From positions 1-15,184 of the forward strand of contig NZ_CASDOY010000049.1 of assembly GCF_949282365.1 (NCBI RefSeq): a stretch of 15,184 bases of DNA, read 5' to 3'. A program made the position numbers and the translations under genes. Under the pieces are notes generated by a model. The model did not search any database. It saw only the letters and a program-made list of their open reading frames with translations, and was not told the origin of the DNA. The DNA is from an uncultured Desulfovibrio sp. Its GTDB lineage: Bacteria > Desulfobacterota > Desulfovibrionia > Desulfovibrionales > Desulfovibrionaceae. Of the stretch, positions 1 to 7,595 are shown one piece after another (positions within the stretch are counted from its first letter, which is position 1; each line of letters begins with the position of its first letter).

Positions 1-345
1 CGCGGCGCTGCCGGGAGCAGGGGCCGCGCCGTCGCCCGCGGGCTGTCCGGCCAGACTGGCCAGCTTGTCCCGCAGGTCCGAGCTTTCGGCGTCGGCCAGG
101 GCCTTGTCCATCTCGGCCAGGGTCTCCCTGTCGGGCTGACCGATGCCGGTCAGTTCGCGCACTTCCTCGCCGGGGTTCTGTCCGTGCCCCACCATATAGC
201 CCATGAAAAAGGCCCAGCCCGTGCTGGCCAGCATCACGACGCACAGGGCCGCCACGGCCAGGGGCGGCAGCCTGAGGCTGAAACCGCTCCTGGGAGCCGG
301 GGAAGGCGCGATGCGCTGGCGGATCTTTCGCAAAGGCTGGGCCAT
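1..345 (-). CDS. Single-pass membrane protein, N-terminal part (runs off left edge)
   Basis: The frame starts with ATG at 345 and stays open to position 1, giving 115 residues with no stop; the C-terminus is outside the window. The N-terminus is basic (MAQPLRKIRQR), followed by one hydrophobic membrane segment at about residues 28-50, then a polar, charged stretch (about 58-100) and the start of an Ala/Pro/Gly-rich linker. This is the layout of an inner-membrane protein with a short cytoplasmic tail and a periplasmic domain on a flexible linker. Proteins of this shape often end in a SPOR peptidoglycan-binding domain, but no such domain is visible here, so that is only a guess. Its start lies 5 nt beyond the argS stop, with AGGA overlapping that stop codon, so it is probably co-transcribed and translationally coupled with argS. 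Confidence 0.75.
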   Translation of the reverse strand, partial: MAQPLRKIRQRIAPSPAPRSGFSLRLPPLAVAALCVVMLASTGWAFFMGYMVGHGQNPGEEVRELTGIGQPDRETLAEMDKALADAESSDLRDKLASLAGQPAGDGAAPAPGSAA

Positions 346-350
346 GGGTC

Positions 351-2006
351 CTACATGGCCTCGGGAGCGCTCACGCCCAGCAGGTCAAGGCCGTTGCGCA
401 GCACCTGGCCCACGGCGCGCAGCAGGGCCAGGCGGGAGAGGGTGCGGGCCGTGTCGTCGCCCAGCAGCACCTGATGTTTGGCGTAATAGCTGTGCAGCAT
501 GCCGGCCAGTTCCATCAGGTAGTGGCTGACGTGATGCACGGCCAGGGCCTGGGCCGCGGTGGCCACCATGTCCTCGAAACCGGCCAGCTTGCGCAGCAGG
601 GCCATGTCCTCGGGGGTGTCCAGGGCCGCCAGCAGACCGTCCGTGGAGGCGGCGGGCAGGCTGATGCCGCGCTCCTCGGCGCGGCGCAGCACGGCGCAGA
701 TGCGGGCATGGGCGTACTGCACATAATAGACCGGATTGTCCAGGCTGCGCTGTTTGGCCAGCTCCAGGTCGAAGTCCAGACTGGTGTCGCTCTTGCGCGA
801 GAGGAACATGAAGCGGGCCGCGTCCGCGCCCACTTCCTTGACCACGTCGGCCAGGGTCTCGAAGGTGCCGGCGCGGGTGGACATGCTCACGGGCTTGCCG
901 CCCTGGAGCAGGTTCACCAGCTGGATGAGCACCACGTCGAAGCTGTCCCTGGGCTTGCCCATGGCGGCGATGGCGGCGCGCATGCGCGGCACATAGCCGT
1001 GATGGTCGGCGCCCCAGATGTCGATGAGCCAGTCATAGCCGCGGGTGAACTTGTTGTGGTGGTAGGCGATGTCCGAGGCGAAATAGGTCAGGCTGCCGTC
1101 GGACTTGCGCAGCACGCGGTCCTTGTCGTCGCCCAGGGCCTGGGTGGCGAACCAGAAGGCGCCGTCCTTGTCGAAGGTATGCCCGGCTTCGGTCAGGGCG
1201 TCGAAGGCCGCCTTGACCGCGCCGCTCTCCACCAGGGTCTTTTCCGAGAACCAGTGCTGGTGCTCCACGCGGAAGTCGGCCAGGTCGGCCTTGATGCCGT
1301 CCAGGATCTCGTTCATGGCGCGCTCATAGCAGCGATCCTGGCCGGCCTGGTCTTCCATGTCGGGCAGGGAGGGATCCCCGGCCAGCATCTCGCGGGCGAT
1401 GTCGATGATGTAGCTGCCGCGGTAATAGTCCTCGGGCCACTCCACGGGCCGCCCGGCCAGCTCCTTGACGCGCAGCCACACCGAAAGGCCCAGGATGCGC
1501 ATCTGCCGCCCGGCGTCATTGATGTAGTATTCGGTCTCCACGTCGAAACCGGCCTTGCGCAGCAGGCGGGCCAGGCTGTCGCCCACGGCCGCACCGCGAC
1601 CGTGGCCCACATGCAGGGGACCGGTGGGGTTGGCGGAAACGTATTCCACCAGGGTCTTGCGGCCCTGGCCCACGCTGCTCTGGCCGTAGGCCGGGCCGGC
1701 GGCCTCCACCTCGCGGACGGTGGAGCGCCAGAAATGCTGGCTGAAGGTCACGTTGCAGAAACCGGGACCGGCCACTTCCACCTTTTCGATGTCGGCGCAG
1801 CGCTGGGGCAGCTTTTCCACGAAGACCTGGGCCAGCTCGCGGGGATTCTTGTGCGCCTCGCGGGCCAGCAGCATGGCGATGTTGGCGGCCAGGTCGCCGT
1901 GTTTGGGATCGCGGGGCGGCTCGATGACCGCCTTGGCGGGCCAGTTGAGGCCCATTTCTTCCACAATGCCCATGAGGGCAGAGCGCAAAACGTCAGTAGC
2001 GCGCAT
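351..2006 (-). CDS. argS: Arginyl-tRNA synthetase
   Basis: The 551-residue protein charges tRNA-Arg with arginine in an ATP-dependent reaction in the cytoplasm. It is a class I synthetase: the HIGH signature appears as HVGHG at residues 132-136, preceded by the ArgRS-typical SANPTGP. The KMSKS-equivalent loop is the divergent KPVSMSTRAG, which is normal for this family. The N-terminal ~110 residues fit the ArgRS-specific tRNA-recognition domain, and the C-terminal part (about 420-551) fits the helical DALR anticodon-binding domain. Length is typical. AGGAG lies 9 nt before the ATG (2016-2020 on the minus strand). It follows fabD by 30 nt and precedes a membrane-protein gene by 5 nt, so the three are probably one operon. 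Confidence 0.97.
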   Translation of the reverse strand: MRATDVLRSALMGIVEEMGLNWPAKAVIEPPRDPKHGDLAANIAMLLAREAHKNPRELAQVFVEKLPQRCADIEKVEVAGPGFCNVTFSQHFWRSTVREVEAAGPAYGQSSVGQGRKTLVEYVSANPTGPLHVGHGRGAAVGDSLARLLRKAGFDVETEYYINDAGRQMRILGLSVWLRVKELAGRPVEWPEDYYRGSYIIDIAREMLAGDPSLPDMEDQAGQDRCYERAMNEILDGIKADLADFRVEHQHWFSEKTLVESGAVKAAFDALTEAGHTFDKDGAFWFATQALGDDKDRVLRKSDGSLTYFASDIAYHHNKFTRGYDWLIDIWGADHHGYVPRMRAAIAAMGKPRDSFDVVLIQLVNLLQGGKPVSMSTRAGTFETLADVVKEVGADAARFMFLSRKSDTSLDFDLELAKQRSLDNPVYYVQYAHARICAVLRRAEERGISLPAASTDGLLAALDTPEDMALLRKLAGFEDMVATAAQALAVHHVSHYLMELAGMLHSYYAKHQVLLGDDTARTLSRLALLRAVGQVLRNGLDLLGVSAPEAM

Positions 2007-2036
2007 TTGTTCTGTCTCCTGAGGCGGGGCTCGCGC

Positions 2037-2984
2037 CTACGCCGAAAAATTTTCCACGCCGTCGAGGCTGTTGACCAGTTCCACCCGCAGTTCCTGCCGG
2101 GCGGCCTCGTCCAGATCGTTGAGGCAGGCGGGCACCATCTTGCCCAGCAAGGCCTTGGGGCCCACTTCGACCCAGCGGCGCACGCCGTCGGCATACTGGT
2201 TGCGCACGGTCCCGATCCAGAGCACGGAGGAGGTCATCTGCCTGAGCAGGCTCTCCCTGGCGCTCTCGCCGTCGGTGACGGCGCGTCCGTGCACGTTGCA
2301 GTAGACCGGGAACTGCGGCTTGCGCCACACGGCCTTGCGCAGCAGGGGCTCCAGCTCGCGCGAGGCCTGTTCCATCATGGGGCTGTGGAAGGCGCCGCTG
2401 ACCTTGAGCTCGATGGCGCGGCCGCGATGTTCCTTGGCCTTCCGGCAGGCCAGGGCCACGGCGTCGCGATGCCCGCTGACCACGAACTGGGCCGGGGTGT
2501 TGTAATTGGCCACGATGAGCAGGGCGTCGGCCTCCACGGCGGCCTCGCGGGCCAGGGCCTCCACGTCTTCCTGCTTCATCTTGAGGATGGCGGCCATGCT
2601 GCCCACCCCGTCGGGATCGGCCTCGGCCATGAGGCGGCCGCGCAGGGACACCATCTGCAGCACGGTCTCGGGGTCCAGCACCTGGGCGGCGGCCAGGGCG
2701 CTGAACTCGCCCAGGCTGTGCCCGGCGGCCGCGCAGGGGCGCAGCTTGCCGGCCAGCTCGCGCCAGAGGTTGATGTTGACCACGGTCAGCGCGGGCTGCA
2801 GGGCGCGGGTATCGCTCATGGCAGCGTCGTCGCCTTCCCAGTAGATCTCGCGCAGCGGCAGGCCGCTGATGGCTTCAGCGCGCTTCCAGAGCGCCATGGC
2901 CTCGGGACGGGCTTCGGCCAGCTCCCGGCCCATGCCCGCTTCCTGCGAGCCCTGACCGGGAAAAAGCAATGCACACGATGTCAT
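2037..2984 (-). CDS. fabD: Malonyl-CoA:acyl-carrier-protein transacylase
   Basis: Transfers malonyl groups from CoA to acyl carrier protein, supplying the extender unit for fatty acid synthesis in the cytoplasm. With the start used here the protein has 315 residues, usual for FabD. It shows the N-terminal FPGQGSQ oxyanion-loop motif (about residues 8-14), the nucleophile motif GHSLG at 88-92 (Ser90), and GAFHSPMM containing the catalytic His200, close to the Escherichia coli Ser92/His201 arrangement. Three in-frame ATGs are possible, at 3002, 2990 and 2984. I chose 2984 because GGAG (2993-2996, minus strand) sits 8 nt before it; the same site is only 2 nt from the ATG at 2990 and lies downstream of the one at 3002. 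It is the first gene of the minus-strand fabD-argS-membrane protein group and is divergent from rsmG. Confidence 0.95.
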   Translation of the reverse strand: MTSCALLFPGQGSQEAGMGRELAEARPEAMALWKRAEAISGLPLREIYWEGDDAAMSDTRALQPALTVVNINLWRELAGKLRPCAAAGHSLGEFSALAAAQVLDPETVLQMVSLRGRLMAEADPDGVGSMAAILKMKQEDVEALAREAAVEADALLIVANYNTPAQFVVSGHRDAVALACRKAKEHRGRAIELKVSGAFHSPMMEQASRELEPLLRKAVWRKPQFPVYCNVHGRAVTDGESARESLLRQMTSSVLWIGTVRNQYADGVRRWVEVGPKALLGKMVPACLNDLDEAARQELRVELVNSLDGVENFSA

Positions 2985-2992
2985 TTTCATAA

Positions 2993-2996
2993 CTCC
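2993..2996 (-). promoter_or_regulatory. Ribosome binding site deciding the fabD start
   Basis: GGAG reads on the minus strand 8 nt upstream of the ATG at 2984 and 2 nt upstream of the ATG at 2990. It lies inside the reading frame that begins at 3002, which argues against that longest start. Confidence 0.6.
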
Positions 2997-3022
2997 AGAC
3001 ATGGATTGGCAAGCGATATAAA

Positions 3023-3058
3023 GTCGTCTTTTTTACGACAGAGCGCCAGCGCTTGCAA
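3023..3058 (-). promoter_or_regulatory. Candidate fabD promoter with overlapping inverted repeat
   Basis: On the minus strand TTGCAA (3058-3053) is followed after 17 nt by TAAAAA (3035-3030), a fair match to -35/-10 boxes. Transcription would start near 3023, about 39 nt before the fabD ATG. The -35 hexamer lies in the 8-nt palindrome CTTGCAAG (3052-3059), so the same bases could serve as a weak -35 for rsmG on the other strand, with a poor -10 (TACACA, 3076-3081). An inverted repeat, GTCGT at 3023-3027 and ACGAC at 3035-3039 around a T-run, overlaps the proposed -10 and could be an operator. All of this is inference from sequence shape. Confidence 0.35.
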
Positions 3059-3087
3059 GTCCCGCCGCCAGAGGCTACACAAGGCCC

Positions 3088-3759
3088 ATGAAGCCCGACG
3101 CGAAATACGACGATATCCCTCTGCCCGCCCTGGCCCGCTGCGCCCGTGACGCGGGCGTGAGCGTGCCCGATGCGGCCCTGCCGGGGCTGGCGGAATACCT
3201 GCGCCTGCTCTGCCGCTGGAACAGGGCCATGAACCTGGTGGGCGCGCATCACTGGCGCGACGCCATGACCCGTCTGGTGGCGGACAGCTTCCACTTGGCC
3301 GCCTTCCTCGACGGCCTGCCCCTGCCCGAAGATCCCCTGTGCTGGGACCTGGGCTCCGGCGCCGGCCTGCCCGCCATCCCCCTGCGCATGGTCTGGCAGC
3401 GCGGCAGCTGCTGGCTGGTGGAGGCCCGCGAGAAACGCGCCCTGTTCCTGTCCACGGTGCTGGCCCGGGTGCCCCTGCCCGGGACCCGTGTCTTCCGGGG
3501 CAGGGTGGAGCAGTTCTTCCCCCGGCAGGAGCGCAAGGCCGACTGCATCACCAGCCGGGCCTTCATGCCCTGGCCGCGCCTGCTGGAGCTGGTGGCCCCG
3601 CATCTGGTCGATGACGGATTGGTGGTGATCCTGGCCCGCGAGGAGCCTCCGGCCGCCGGGAGCATCGGGGGCTGGGAGCTGGTGGATTCCTTCGCCTATA
3701 CGGCCGGCGGCGTGCGGCGCTGGTTCTGGGCCCTGCGGCGCGGGCCCGGGAGCCGCTAG
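3088..3759 (+). CDS. rsmG: 16S rRNA (guanine-527-N7)-methyltransferase
   Basis: The 223-residue protein methylates N7 of G527 in the 530 loop of 16S rRNA, using S-adenosylmethionine. The SAM-binding glycine-rich loop of the GidB/RsmG family is seen as DLGSGAGLPAIPL at residues 87-99. The upstream stretch RLLCRWNRAMNLVGA matches the family's conserved N-terminal region (the 'W N ... N L' pattern), and the central SRAF is also typical. Length fits the family. The start is preceded only by AAGG at 3 nt spacing, so initiation may be weak. It is divergent from fabD across a ~100-bp gap and is followed on the same strand, after 154 bp, by the oligosaccharyltransferase. The stop codon lies in a CTAG sequence (3756-3759). 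Confidence 0.93.
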   Translation: MKPDAKYDDIPLPALARCARDAGVSVPDAALPGLAEYLRLLCRWNRAMNLVGAHHWRDAMTRLVADSFHLAAFLDGLPLPEDPLCWDLGSGAGLPAIPLRMVWQRGSCWLVEAREKRALFLSTVLARVPLPGTRVFRGRVEQFFPRQERKADCITSRAFMPWPRLLELVAPHLVDDGLVVILAREEPPAAGSIGGWELVDSFAYTAGGVRRWFWALRRGPGSR

Positions 3760-3913
3760 TCCCTGGGGGACCTGCCCCGTCCCTTCCCCGGCGCCGCATG
3801 TGGCAAGGGGATGGCCGCGCGAAGGATGCCCCTCCCGGCATGCCGTGAGGCCGAAGGTCCTGCACAGGGGGCCCCGCCCCCGCAAACCCCTGCCGTCCGC
3901 AGAGGAGACACGC
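3760..3913 (+). other. Intergenic gap with repeat fragments, rsmG to stt3
   Basis: Just after the rsmG stop is a short hairpin, GTCCC-TGG-GGGAC, without a T-run. Further on, CCCGTCCCTTCCCCGGCGC resembles the matching part of the intergenic element at 12113-12300. The 10-mer GAAGGATGCC (3821-3830), followed by GGCATGCCG, is the same core found in the elements near 7795 and 12185. The gap may hold a decayed, rearranged copy of that family. AGGAG at 3903-3907 is the ribosome binding site of the next gene. I see no convincing promoter. Confidence 0.45.
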
Positions 3914-6196
3914 ATGACGGACAAACCCGTTTCCGTCTATTTTACCGGCGAGGATCGCAGCTTCTGGTCACAGGGCCTGTTCTGGGGCCTGGTGACGCTG
4001 GGCCTGGCCTTTGCCATCCGCATGCTGGAGTGGCCCTGCTGGCAGGACCCGGAATACCGGCTGGGCACGGAATGGCTGCTGGCCACCCATGACGCCTATC
4101 ACTGGGTGGCCGGGGCGGAAGGCTTCGGCCGTGCGGTGGGGCATCCCATGGCCGTCATGCTGCGCGGCATGGCCGATCTGCTGGGCACCTATCCCGCGGC
4201 GGTGGCCTTCTGGTTCCCGGCCCTGCTTTCCTGCTTCGTGGCCCTCATCGTCTATGCCTGGGTCTGGGCCCTGGGCAGCATGGAAGCCGGGGTGGCGGCG
4301 GGCATCCTGACCAGCCTGGCCCCCGGTTTCCTGGCCCGCACCCTGCTGGGCTATTACGACACGGACCTCGTGACCCTTTTCTTCCCCCTGCTCATGACCC
4401 TGGCCCCCGCCTGCTGGGCCATGCGCTACATGCTGCTGCCCCAGCTGATCCTGAAAAAGCTCATCGTGGGGTCCGGCCTGTCCGCGGCCAAACGTCTCTG
4501 GGGCAGCCCGCTGGCTGAACAGGACCTGCGCCTGGGCAATCCCCTGCGCTGGCAGTGGGTGGTGCTGCTGGGCGTTTCCGGGGTCATCTCCTGGTGGACG
4601 CAGGAGTGGCATTCGGTCTTCCCCTATCTGATCCGCTACAATGTCTGCCTGCTGGCCTTCATGAGCCTGGTCATGGCGCCGCGCGGCCGTCGCAGCCTGC
4701 TGCTGCTGGGCTCGCTGGCCTATGCCCTGCCCACCCTGGGCGGTCCCCTGTTCTTCGGCTTCAGCGCCCTGCTCATGACCGCGGGCTGGACGCGCGCCCG
4801 CCAGATGTACCGCCTGCGCCAGTGGCTGTGCCGCCCCTGGGTGCTCGTCCTGCTCTGGCTGGGGGTGGGCTCCCTCTTCCTGTCGGGCGAGCTGCTGCAG
4901 ACCATCAGCCACCAGCTTTCCCTGTACATGAAGAAGGCCGAGGTCTCGGGCGGCAGCGGGGCGCTGGCCCTCATCTATCCGCCTGCGGGACAGGCCCTCA
5001 CCGAAGTGCAGGACCTGGGCCTGCTGGCCGTGCTGGCCTATTTCCATCCCTGGCATGAGGCCGCGGCCCTGGGCCTGCTGGGCTTCGTATGGGTGATCTT
5101 TCGCCGTCCCGGCGCGCTCTTCCTGCTGCCGCTGGCGGCCCTGGGCCTGCTCAGCACCAAGATGGGTGGCCGCATGGTCATGTTCGGCGCGCCCATCGTG
5201 GCCGTGGGCCTGACCCTGCCCCTGTACTGGCTGCTCCAGCGCCTGCTGCGCACGCTGCGCCCCGGCGTGACGGGCATCCTGACGTCCGCGCTGATCCTGG
5301 CCCTGCTGGTGGCCCCCTTCGTGAGCATCGTCCCGGCCATGTCGCAGGGCCCCATGATCAACCGGCGCCATGCCGAGATGCTCAGCCGGGCCCGCACCGT
5401 GGTGCCCAGGGACGCCACGCTCTGGCTGTGGTGGGACTGGGGCTATGCGGCCCATCATTTCGCCCGCCGCCTCACCATCGCCGACGGGGCCCGCAACGCC
5501 GGAGCGCCGCTCTATCTTTCGGCGGCGGTGCTGGGCACGGACAATCCCCGCTTCGCCCGGCAGCTCATCCGCTATACCAGCCGGTTCGCCAAGGGGCGCG
5601 ACCCCTTCGACGAGGAAGTGGCCAGCGCGGTCTTTGCCGGGCTGGATGCCCAGCAGGCCCAGGACCTTATGGACAGGCTGCGTTCGCCGGAAACGGCTCT
5701 GGTGGAAGGCGAAGGGCGGCAGTTCGTGACGGTCAGTTTCGAGATGCTGCGCCTGGGCTTCTGGATCAGCAATTTCGGCAACTGGGATTTCGTGACCCGG
5801 CAGGGCGAGGGCGCGGCCCTGTCCATCGTGCCGCAGGCCCTGGCCTACAATCTGGACAAGGGCGAAGTGCAGCTGGAGGACAGCTCCACGCCCATCCGTC
5901 CGGCCTCCATCAGCATCTTCGAGGAAACGGGCGTCACCCGCAGGGACTACGTCCAGGAATGGTTCGACGCCCACCCCGGGGTCACGGCCGCCCAGCGCCA
6001 GGAATTCCTTTCCGGCCGCCGCAACGTGCACTTCTTCTTCAACCGCATCACGGACGAGAAGCTGGCCATGGACGCCAACCTCTACAATTCGCTCATGGTG
6101 CGCCTGCTGGTGGGCAATCCGCAGGACCCGGCCATCTCGCCCTATTTCAAGCTGGTCTACGACAACATCTTCTGCCGCATCTACGAAGTGCTGTAG
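3914..6196 (+). CDS. STT3/PglB-type oligosaccharyltransferase
   Basis: Single-subunit enzyme that transfers a lipid-linked glycan to asparagine in N-X-S/T sequons of exported proteins, acting at the outer face of the inner membrane. It has 760 residues: a multi-pass membrane domain (about 1-480) and a C-terminal periplasmic domain. Key motifs are an acidic residue in the first external loop (Asp60, in THDAYHW), the DxD motif GYYDTD (Asp149, Asp151), a TIxE-like ALTEV with Glu364, and the acceptor-recognition motif WWDWG at 506-510, a variant of the usual WWDYG. The ATG at 3914 is chosen because AGGAG lies 6 nt upstream (3903-3907) and the family-like N-terminus begins here; the open frame extends 38 codons further up in unconvincing sequence. 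No glycosyltransferase or flippase genes are adjacent, so it stands apart from glycan assembly genes. Desulfovibrio PglB homologues are known to be active. Confidence 0.93.
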   Translation: MTDKPVSVYFTGEDRSFWSQGLFWGLVTLGLAFAIRMLEWPCWQDPEYRLGTEWLLATHDAYHWVAGAEGFGRAVGHPMAVMLRGMADLLGTYPAAVAFWFPALLSCFVALIVYAWVWALGSMEAGVAAGILTSLAPGFLARTLLGYYDTDLVTLFFPLLMTLAPACWAMRYMLLPQLILKKLIVGSGLSAAKRLWGSPLAEQDLRLGNPLRWQWVVLLGVSGVISWWTQEWHSVFPYLIRYNVCLLAFMSLVMAPRGRRSLLLLGSLAYALPTLGGPLFFGFSALLMTAGWTRARQMYRLRQWLCRPWVLVLLWLGVGSLFLSGELLQTISHQLSLYMKKAEVSGGSGALALIYPPAGQALTEVQDLGLLAVLAYFHPWHEAAALGLLGFVWVIFRRPGALFLLPLAALGLLSTKMGGRMVMFGAPIVAVGLTLPLYWLLQRLLRTLRPGVTGILTSALILALLVAPFVSIVPAMSQGPMINRRHAEMLSRARTVVPRDATLWLWWDWGYAAHHFARRLTIADGARNAGAPLYLSAAVLGTDNPRFARQLIRYTSRFAKGRDPFDEEVASAVFAGLDAQQAQDLMDRLRSPETALVEGEGRQFVTVSFEMLRLGFWISNFGNWDFVTRQGEGAALSIVPQALAYNLDKGEVQLEDSSTPIRPASISIFEETGVTRRDYVQEWFDAHPGVTAAQRQEFLSGRRNVHFFFNRITDEKLAMDANLYNSLMVRLLVGNPQDPAISPYFKLVYDNIFCRIYEVL

Positions 6197-6454
6197 GGCA
6201 GGGGAGGAAGGCGGGGAAAACAGGATGCGGATATGGGGGAAGTCCCGGCTGCGGGGCATCCTTCGCCGGATACCGCGCGCTTGGAGCCGGAGGGGAGACC
6301 CGGGGAGGGGACTCCCTTTTCGCGCCCCCCGGCGTCCGAAGGCAGTCCGCAGGGCCTTGGCCGTTGCGGCGAAGGGAACCGGGGCATCGGCAGCCACGCC
6401 GGGCCCTGCCGCCGCGCATGTCCCCGCCCAAGAAGCGCGGGCCCGCAGGCCGCA
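6197..6454. repeat. Convergent intergenic gap with repeat modules
   Basis: The gap lies between the ends of the convergent stt3 and rlmH genes. It holds GGCATCCTTC (6255-6264), the reverse complement of the recurring 10-mer GAAGGATGCC. It also holds a 47-nt block (6347-6393) whose reverse complement clearly resembles 7651-7697, sharing CGATGCCC, CGCAACGG and CTGCGG in order. A GGAGGGGACTCCC stretch (about 6304-6316) followed by GCGCC and AGGCAG resembles 7988-8034. The 10-nt palindrome GCGGGCCCGC lies at 6438-6447, just past the rlmH stop, and may help end transcription. No T-run terminator and no credible gene were seen. Confidence 0.5.
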
Positions 6455-6928
6455 TCAGTGATGGTAGGGCACCTTGCGCAGGATGCATTCCGCGCGGTAG
6501 AGCTGCTCCAGCAAGAGCACCCGGGCCAGTTCGTGGGGAAAGGTCATGCTGCTGAGGCTCACCAGCTTCCAGGCCCGCCGGCGTACGGCCTCGTCCAGAC
6601 CGTAGGCGCCGCCGATGATGAAGCAGGCCCGGCCCATGCCCCTGTCGTCCAGATCCTGCAGCAGCCGGGCCAGCCCGGGCGATGTCAGCGTGATGCCGCG
6701 CTCGTCCAGTACCAGGGGCACGTCCTGCGGGCCCAGGGCTTCCAGCAGGCGGCGGCCTTCCAGCTCGTTGCGCTTGTCCTGGGGCAGGGCGGGGTCCCCG
6801 TCCCGGACTTCCACGCATTCCAGACGCCGCCAGCGGTTGATGCGCTGGCTGTAGTGGGCGGCGGCGTCTTTCCAGAACGGTATCTTCAGTTTGCCCACAC
6901 TGAGCAGGCGCAAGGGTTTCCCTGTCAT
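6455..6928 (-). CDS. rlmH: 23S rRNA (pseudouridine-1915-N3)-methyltransferase
   Basis: The 157-residue SPOUT-family enzyme methylates N3 of pseudouridine 1915 in helix 69 of 23S rRNA using S-adenosylmethionine; it acts as a dimer on assembled 70S ribosomes. Motifs visible are LDERG (74-78), the SAM-binding FIIGGAYG (103-110), and the C-terminal signature HELARVLLLEQLYRA (132-146), which is close to the family's H-x-L-x-R-x-x-x-x-E-Q-x-Y-R-A. Length matches the usual 155-160. I chose the ATG at 6928, which gives the family-like N-terminus (MTGKPLRLLSVGKLK) and has GAGGA just upstream, rather than the longer frame from 7012. Its start codon overlaps that of tsaC on the opposite strand by 2 nt. 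Confidence 0.95.
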   Translation of the reverse strand: MTGKPLRLLSVGKLKIPFWKDAAAHYSQRINRWRRLECVEVRDGDPALPQDKRNELEGRRLLEALGPQDVPLVLDERGITLTSPGLARLLQDLDDRGMGRACFIIGGAYGLDEAVRRRAWKLVSLSSMTFPHELARVLLLEQLYRAECILRKVPYHH

Positions 6929-7595
6929 GATTCCTCGATCGTTATGTCGGTTGACCACGGCGGAAGACGCCGCCCGCAGGCTGCGCGACGGCGGCGTGCT
7001 GGCCTTTCCCACGGAGACCTTCTACGGCCTGGGCTGCTGCGCCCATCAGGCGGCGGCCGTGGCGCGAGTCTATCAGGCCAAGCGGCGGCCCGTCCATATG
7101 CCCCTGCCCCTGCTGGCGGGCAGCCGGGAACTGCTGCGGCCCTGGGTGATGCTGGAACAGGCCCCGGGAGCCCTGCTGGACGCCTTCTGGCCCGGGCCCC
7201 TGACCGTGCTCCTGCCCGCGCGTCCGACGCCCCTGGACGGCCGCGCGCCGCTGGCCCCCCAGCTGGTGAACCCGCGCGGCAAGGTGGCCGTGCGCCTGAC
7301 GCCGCATCCTCTGGCGGCCCAGCTCTCCTGCCTGGCCGGAGCGCCGCTCACGGCCAGCAGCGCCAATATCAGCGGCCAGGCCGCCGCCCGGGTGCCGGAA
7401 GAACTGGACGCGGCCCTGCTTTCGGCCCTGACCGGCCCGGACGACGGTGTGGTGGTCAGCGGCCCCGCTCCGGCCGGGGGCGCGCCCTCCACCATCGTGG
7501 AACCGCTGGCCGGTACGGACCTGCGCGTGCTGCGGCTGGGCGCGGTCAGTCTGGCCGCCCTGCGGGCCGCCGGTTTCACGCCGCATCTGGCCTAG
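6927..7595 (+). CDS. tsaC: L-threonylcarbamoyladenylate synthase (Sua5/YrdC family)
   Basis: Makes threonylcarbamoyl-AMP from threonine, bicarbonate and ATP, the first step of the t6A37 modification of tRNAs that read ANN codons. The 222-residue protein is a single YrdC-type domain: FPTETFYGLG motif (27-36), the K-x-R nucleotide-binding element as KRR at 52-54, and SSANISG (144-150), the S-x-N signature. The family's usual KGRP is AKRRPVHMPL here, still compatible with function. It has no C-terminal Sua5 domain, so it is TsaC-like. The ATG at 6927 overlaps the divergent rlmH start. The best upstream purine run, AAGGG (6912-6916), is 10 nt away, so initiation may be weak; a TTG at 6891 is a less likely alternative. 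The TAG stop lies inside the end of the intergenic element at 7589-7875. Confidence 0.92.
   Translation: MIPRSLCRLTTAEDAARRLRDGGVLAFPTETFYGLGCCAHQAAAVARVYQAKRRPVHMPLPLLAGSRELLRPWVMLEQAPGALLDAFWPGPLTVLLPARPTPLDGRAPLAPQLVNPRGKVAVRLTPHPLAAQLSCLAGAPLTASSANISGQAAARVPEELDAALLSALTGPDDGVVVSGPAPAGGAPSTIVEPLAGTDLRVLRLGAVSLAALRAAGFTPHLA

Noticed and set aside
474..3149. Long plus-strand open frame (about 890 codons) opposite argS and fabD
   Set aside because: It runs across two genes and the gap between them, with low-information His/Gly/Ala-rich translation. It is a shadow of high G+C coding on the minus strand.
3968..6397. Long minus-strand open frame opposite the oligosaccharyltransferase
   Set aside because: Gln/His/Gly-rich shadow translation with no motifs; the plus-strand gene has clear family signatures.
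6929..7012. 28-residue extension of rlmH, giving deep overlap with tsaC
   Set aside because: The extra residues do not look like RlmH, which starts just before the conserved first strand. The shorter form has the normal family length.
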